From assembly GCF_013407925.2 (NCBI RefSeq), contig NZ_CP060201.1, positions 1,674,001 to 1,738,000 of the forward strand: 64,000 nucleotides of DNA. Reading direction: 5' to 3'. Under the pieces are notes generated by a model. It was given only the letters and a program-made list of their open reading frames with translations, was not told the origin of the DNA and did not search any database. Shown piece after piece: positions 60,656-64,000 of this stretch. Origin of the DNA: Pseudomonas protegens (GTDB lineage: Bacteria; Pseudomonadota; Gammaproteobacteria; Pseudomonadales; Pseudomonadaceae). Made by a program: the position numbers and the translations under genes. Position 1 is the stretch's first letter. Each line of letters opens with the position of its first letter.

Positions 60656-61783
60656 ATGAATAAGGCTACTAAGCAGATTTCCAAACTGTTTGCCGCTATG
60701 GTCCTGGCCGGTGTTGCCAGCCATTCGTTCGCAGCTGACACCATCAAGATCGGTATCGCCGGCCCCAAGACCGGCCCGGTAGCCCAGTACGGCGACATGC
60801 AGTTCAGTGGCGCCAAAATGGCCATCGAACAGATCAACGCCAAGGGCGGCGTCAACGGCAAGAAGCTCGAAGCCGTTGAATACGACGACGCCTGTGATCC
60901 AAAACAAGCCGTGGCGGTGGCCAACAAAGTGGTCAACGATGGCGTCAAGTTCGTGGTCGGCCACCTCTGCTCCAGCTCCACTCAACCCGCTTCCGACATC
61001 TACGAAGACGAAGGCGTGGTGATGATCACCCCCGCCGCCACCAGTCCGGACATCACCGCCCGTGGTTACAAGATGGTGTTCCGCACCATCGGCCTGGACA
61101 GCGCCCAGGGCCCGGCCGCCGGCAACTACATCGCCGACCACGTGAAGCCGAAGATCGTCGCCGTGCTCCACGACAAACAGCAGTACGGTGAAGGCATCGC
61201 CACCGCCGTGAAGCAGACCCTGGAGAAGAAAGGCACCAAGGTTGCCGTGTTCGAAGGCATCAACGCCGGCGACAAGGACTTCTCTTCGCTGATCGCCAAG
61301 CTCAAGCAAGCCAACGTCGACTTCGTCTACTACGGCGGCTACCACCCGGAGCTGGGCCTGATCCTGCGTCAATCCCAGGAAAAGGGCCTGAAGGCCAAGT
61401 TCATGGGTCCGGAAGGCGTGGGTAACGACTCCATTTCGCAGATCGCCAAGGACGCATCCGAAGGCCTGCTGGTGACCCTGCCGAAATCCTTCGACCAGGA
61501 CCCGGCCAACGTCGCCCTGGCTGACGCGTTCAAGGCCAAGAAAGAAGACCCGAGCGGTCCTTTCGTATTCCCTTCCTACTCCGCCGTTGAAGTCATCGCT
61601 GGCGCCATCACCAACGCCAAGAGCGAAGACGCGGCCAAGGTGGCTGAAGCCATCCACGCCGGCACCTTCAAGACCCCCACTGGCGACCTGAGCTTCGACG
61701 CCAAGGGCGACTTGAAAGACTTCAAATTCGTGGTCTACGAGTGGCACTTCGGCAAGCCTAAAACCGAAGTTTCTCCTCAGTAA
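60656..61783 (+). CDS. braC: Branched-chain amino acid ABC transporter, periplasmic binding protein
   Basis: 375 aa with signal peptide (MNKATKQISKLFAAMVLAGV, cleaved after SFA). Leu/Ile/Val-binding fold: DTIKIGIAGPKTGPVAQYGD, EYDDACDPKQAVAVANKVVNDGVKFVVGHLCSSSTQPASDIY (in parts) with the cysteine pair of LivJ-type proteins, and VEVIAGAITNAKSEDAAKVAEA. It captures Leu, Ile, Val and Ala for BraDEFG. A terminator-like hairpin follows, allowing excess binding protein relative to the permease. Confidence 0.96.
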   Translation: MNKATKQISKLFAAMVLAGVASHSFAADTIKIGIAGPKTGPVAQYGDMQFSGAKMAIEQINAKGGVNGKKLEAVEYDDACDPKQAVAVANKVVNDGVKFVVGHLCSSSTQPASDIYEDEGVVMITPAATSPDITARGYKMVFRTIGLDSAQGPAAGNYIADHVKPKIVAVLHDKQQYGEGIATAVKQTLEKKGTKVAVFEGINAGDKDFSSLIAKLKQANVDFVYYGGYHPELGLILRQSQEKGLKAKFMGPEGVGNDSISQIAKDASEGLLVTLPKSFDQDPANVALADAFKAKKEDPSGPFVFPSYSAVEVIAGAITNAKSEDAAKVAEAIHAGTFKTPTGDLSFDAKGDLKDFKFVVYEWHFGKPKTEVSPQ

Positions 61784-61807
61784 GGCGCGCCCTGACTGAC
61801 TGCCAAT

Positions 61808-61838
61808 AAAGCCCACGGCTCGCCGTGGGCTTTGTTTT
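61808..61838 (+). terminator. Hairpin after braC, probable attenuator between braC and braD
   Basis: AAAGCCCACGG (61808-61818) pairs with CCGTGGGCTTT (61823-61833), followed by GTTTT. Partial read-through would set the ratio of binding protein to membrane components. Confidence 0.85.
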
Positions 61839-62013
61839 ACGAATGTATGGGCCTGTGTTCCGTGATCCGGAATCCCGCCCACCTGAAAATCTCAAAACCG
61901 TCATCAGCGGTTCGCTGGCAAAACCCAGCCCGAAGTGGGTGCAGATCCACGGGGCCTGGGCGGGAAAATGACTCCACCAGTGAAATGCGTATCAGGTTTT
62001 TAGGAGCGTTGTA

Positions 62014-62933
62014 ATGCCTGACATCTATCACTTTTTCCAACAGCTGGTTAACGGTCTGACCGTTGGCAGCACGTATGCCCTGATCGCCATCGGCTATACG
62101 ATGGTCTACGGCATCATTGGAATGATCAACTTCGCCCACGGCGAGGTGTACATGATCGGCTCCTACGTGGCGTTCATCGCCATCGCCGGGCTGGCCATGA
62201 TGGGACTCGACAGTGTCCCGCTGTTGATGACCGCAGCCTTCATCGCGAGCATCGTCGTTACCAGTGCCTACGGCTACAGCATCGAACGGATCGCCTACCG
62301 CCCCTTGCGTGGCAGCAACCGTTTGATTCCGCTGATTTCGGCCATCGGCATGTCGATCTTCCTGCAGAACACCGTTCTGTTGGCGCAGGACTCCAAGGAC
62401 AAATCCATTCCCAACCTGATCCCGGGCAACTTCTCCATCGGGCCAGGCGGCGCACATGAAGTGCTGATTTCCTACATGCAGATCGTGGTATTCGTGGTGA
62501 CCCTCATCGCCATGCTCGGCCTGACGCTGTTCATCTCCCGTTCTCGCCTGGGACGCGCCTGCCGCGCCTGCGCCGAGGACATCAAGATGGCCAACCTCCT
62601 GGGGATCAATACCAACAACATCATCGCCCTGACCTTCGTGATCGGCGCCGCACTGGCCGCCATCGCCGCCGTGCTGCTGAGCATGCAATACGGTGTGATC
62701 AACCCCAACGCCGGTTTCCTGGTGGGCCTCAAGGCCTTCACCGCAGCGGTCTTGGGCGGCATCGGCAGCATTCCGGGCGCGATGCTCGGCGGGCTGGTGC
62801 TGGGGGTGGCCGAAGCCTTTGGTGCCGACGTGTTCGGCGACCAGTACAAGGACGTCGTGGCGTTCGGCCTGTTGGTTCTGGTGCTGTTGTTCCGTCCGAC
62901 CGGCATTCTGGGCCGTCCGGAGGTTGAGAAAGT

Positions 62934-62937
<4 letters not shown>
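62014..62937 (+). CDS. braD: Branched-chain amino acid ABC transporter permease
   Basis: 307 aa, LivH family, about eight membrane segments. [45 protein letters not shown] (in parts) is the typical LivH opening, and the EAA-type loop is [28 protein letters not shown] lies 7 nt upstream. It forms the channel with BraE. Overlaps braE by ATGA. Confidence 0.96.

Positions 62938-64000
<1,063 letters not shown>

Overview
The window is about 64 kb of a high-GC Gram-negative chromosome. Gene content and order (complete pca protocatechuate pathway, ttg/emh-type RND pump with its TetR repressor, olsBA, rapA, braCDE, OprD-type porin, REP-type repeats) point to a Pseudomonas of the P. fluorescens group; a P. 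protegens/P. chlororaphis-like strain is a guess. Nearly everything is ordinary core genome. I see no rRNA, tRNA, CRISPR array, integrase, transposase or prophage.

Layout. 1-5 kb: 5' end of lemA, a MITE-like repeat, a GH3 beta-glucosidase (bglX), and a yceI-clsB pair. 5-10 kb: an IclR-controlled catabolic unit (M20 amidohydrolase, MHS-type transporter, amidase, IclR). 10-15 kb: a serine hydrolase with a small CxC membrane protein, a degenerate acyl-CoA dehydrogenase-like gene, ornithine-lipid genes olsB-olsA, and acpH. 15-19 kb: an arsR-MFS-xenB-like operon and an EamA transporter. 19-25.5 kb: the repressor and pump emhR/emhABC (ttgR/ttgABC-like).

25.5-29.5 kb holds the most unusual locus: a compact four-gene RiPP-type operon on the minus strand. 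It encodes an 85-aa Cys-free precursor-like peptide with an NHLP/Os1348-type leader, a GNAT acetyltransferase, an HExxH protein of the alpha-ketoglutarate-dependent peptide beta-hydroxylase type, and one 650-aa protein fusing a DUF692 (MNIO) domain to a SagB-type nitroreductase domain. No YcaO, protease or dedicated exporter is present. A long AT-rich intergenic region with a perfect 17-bp-stem hairpin separates it from an OprD-type porin.

31-43 kb: the whole beta-ketoadipate protocatechuate branch lies on one strand, in transcription order pcaR, pcaK, pcaIJF, pcaHG, pcaT, pcaBDC. Candidate PcaR boxes lie upstream of pcaI, pcaR and pcaK, and a 20-codon Arg/Cys-rich leader ORF precedes pcaK. 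43-49 kb: pitA, a 38-aa probable CcoM subunit of cbb3 oxidase with a near-consensus Anr/FNR box, small proteins, and a LysR-RidA-aminotransferase group. 49-57.4 kb: rapA, an MFS transporter, a YkgJ-type cysteine-cluster protein, a MucR-like MHYT-GGDEF-EAL protein whose 3' end runs 110 bp into a convergent 3-hydroxyisobutyrate-dehydrogenase-family gene. 57.5-64 kb: an isolated 726-aa tubulin/FtsZ-superfamily protein, a DUF2288 protein, and braC-braD-braE (braE cut by the window end).

Gene names are based on recognising protein motifs and gene order by eye; no database search was possible.
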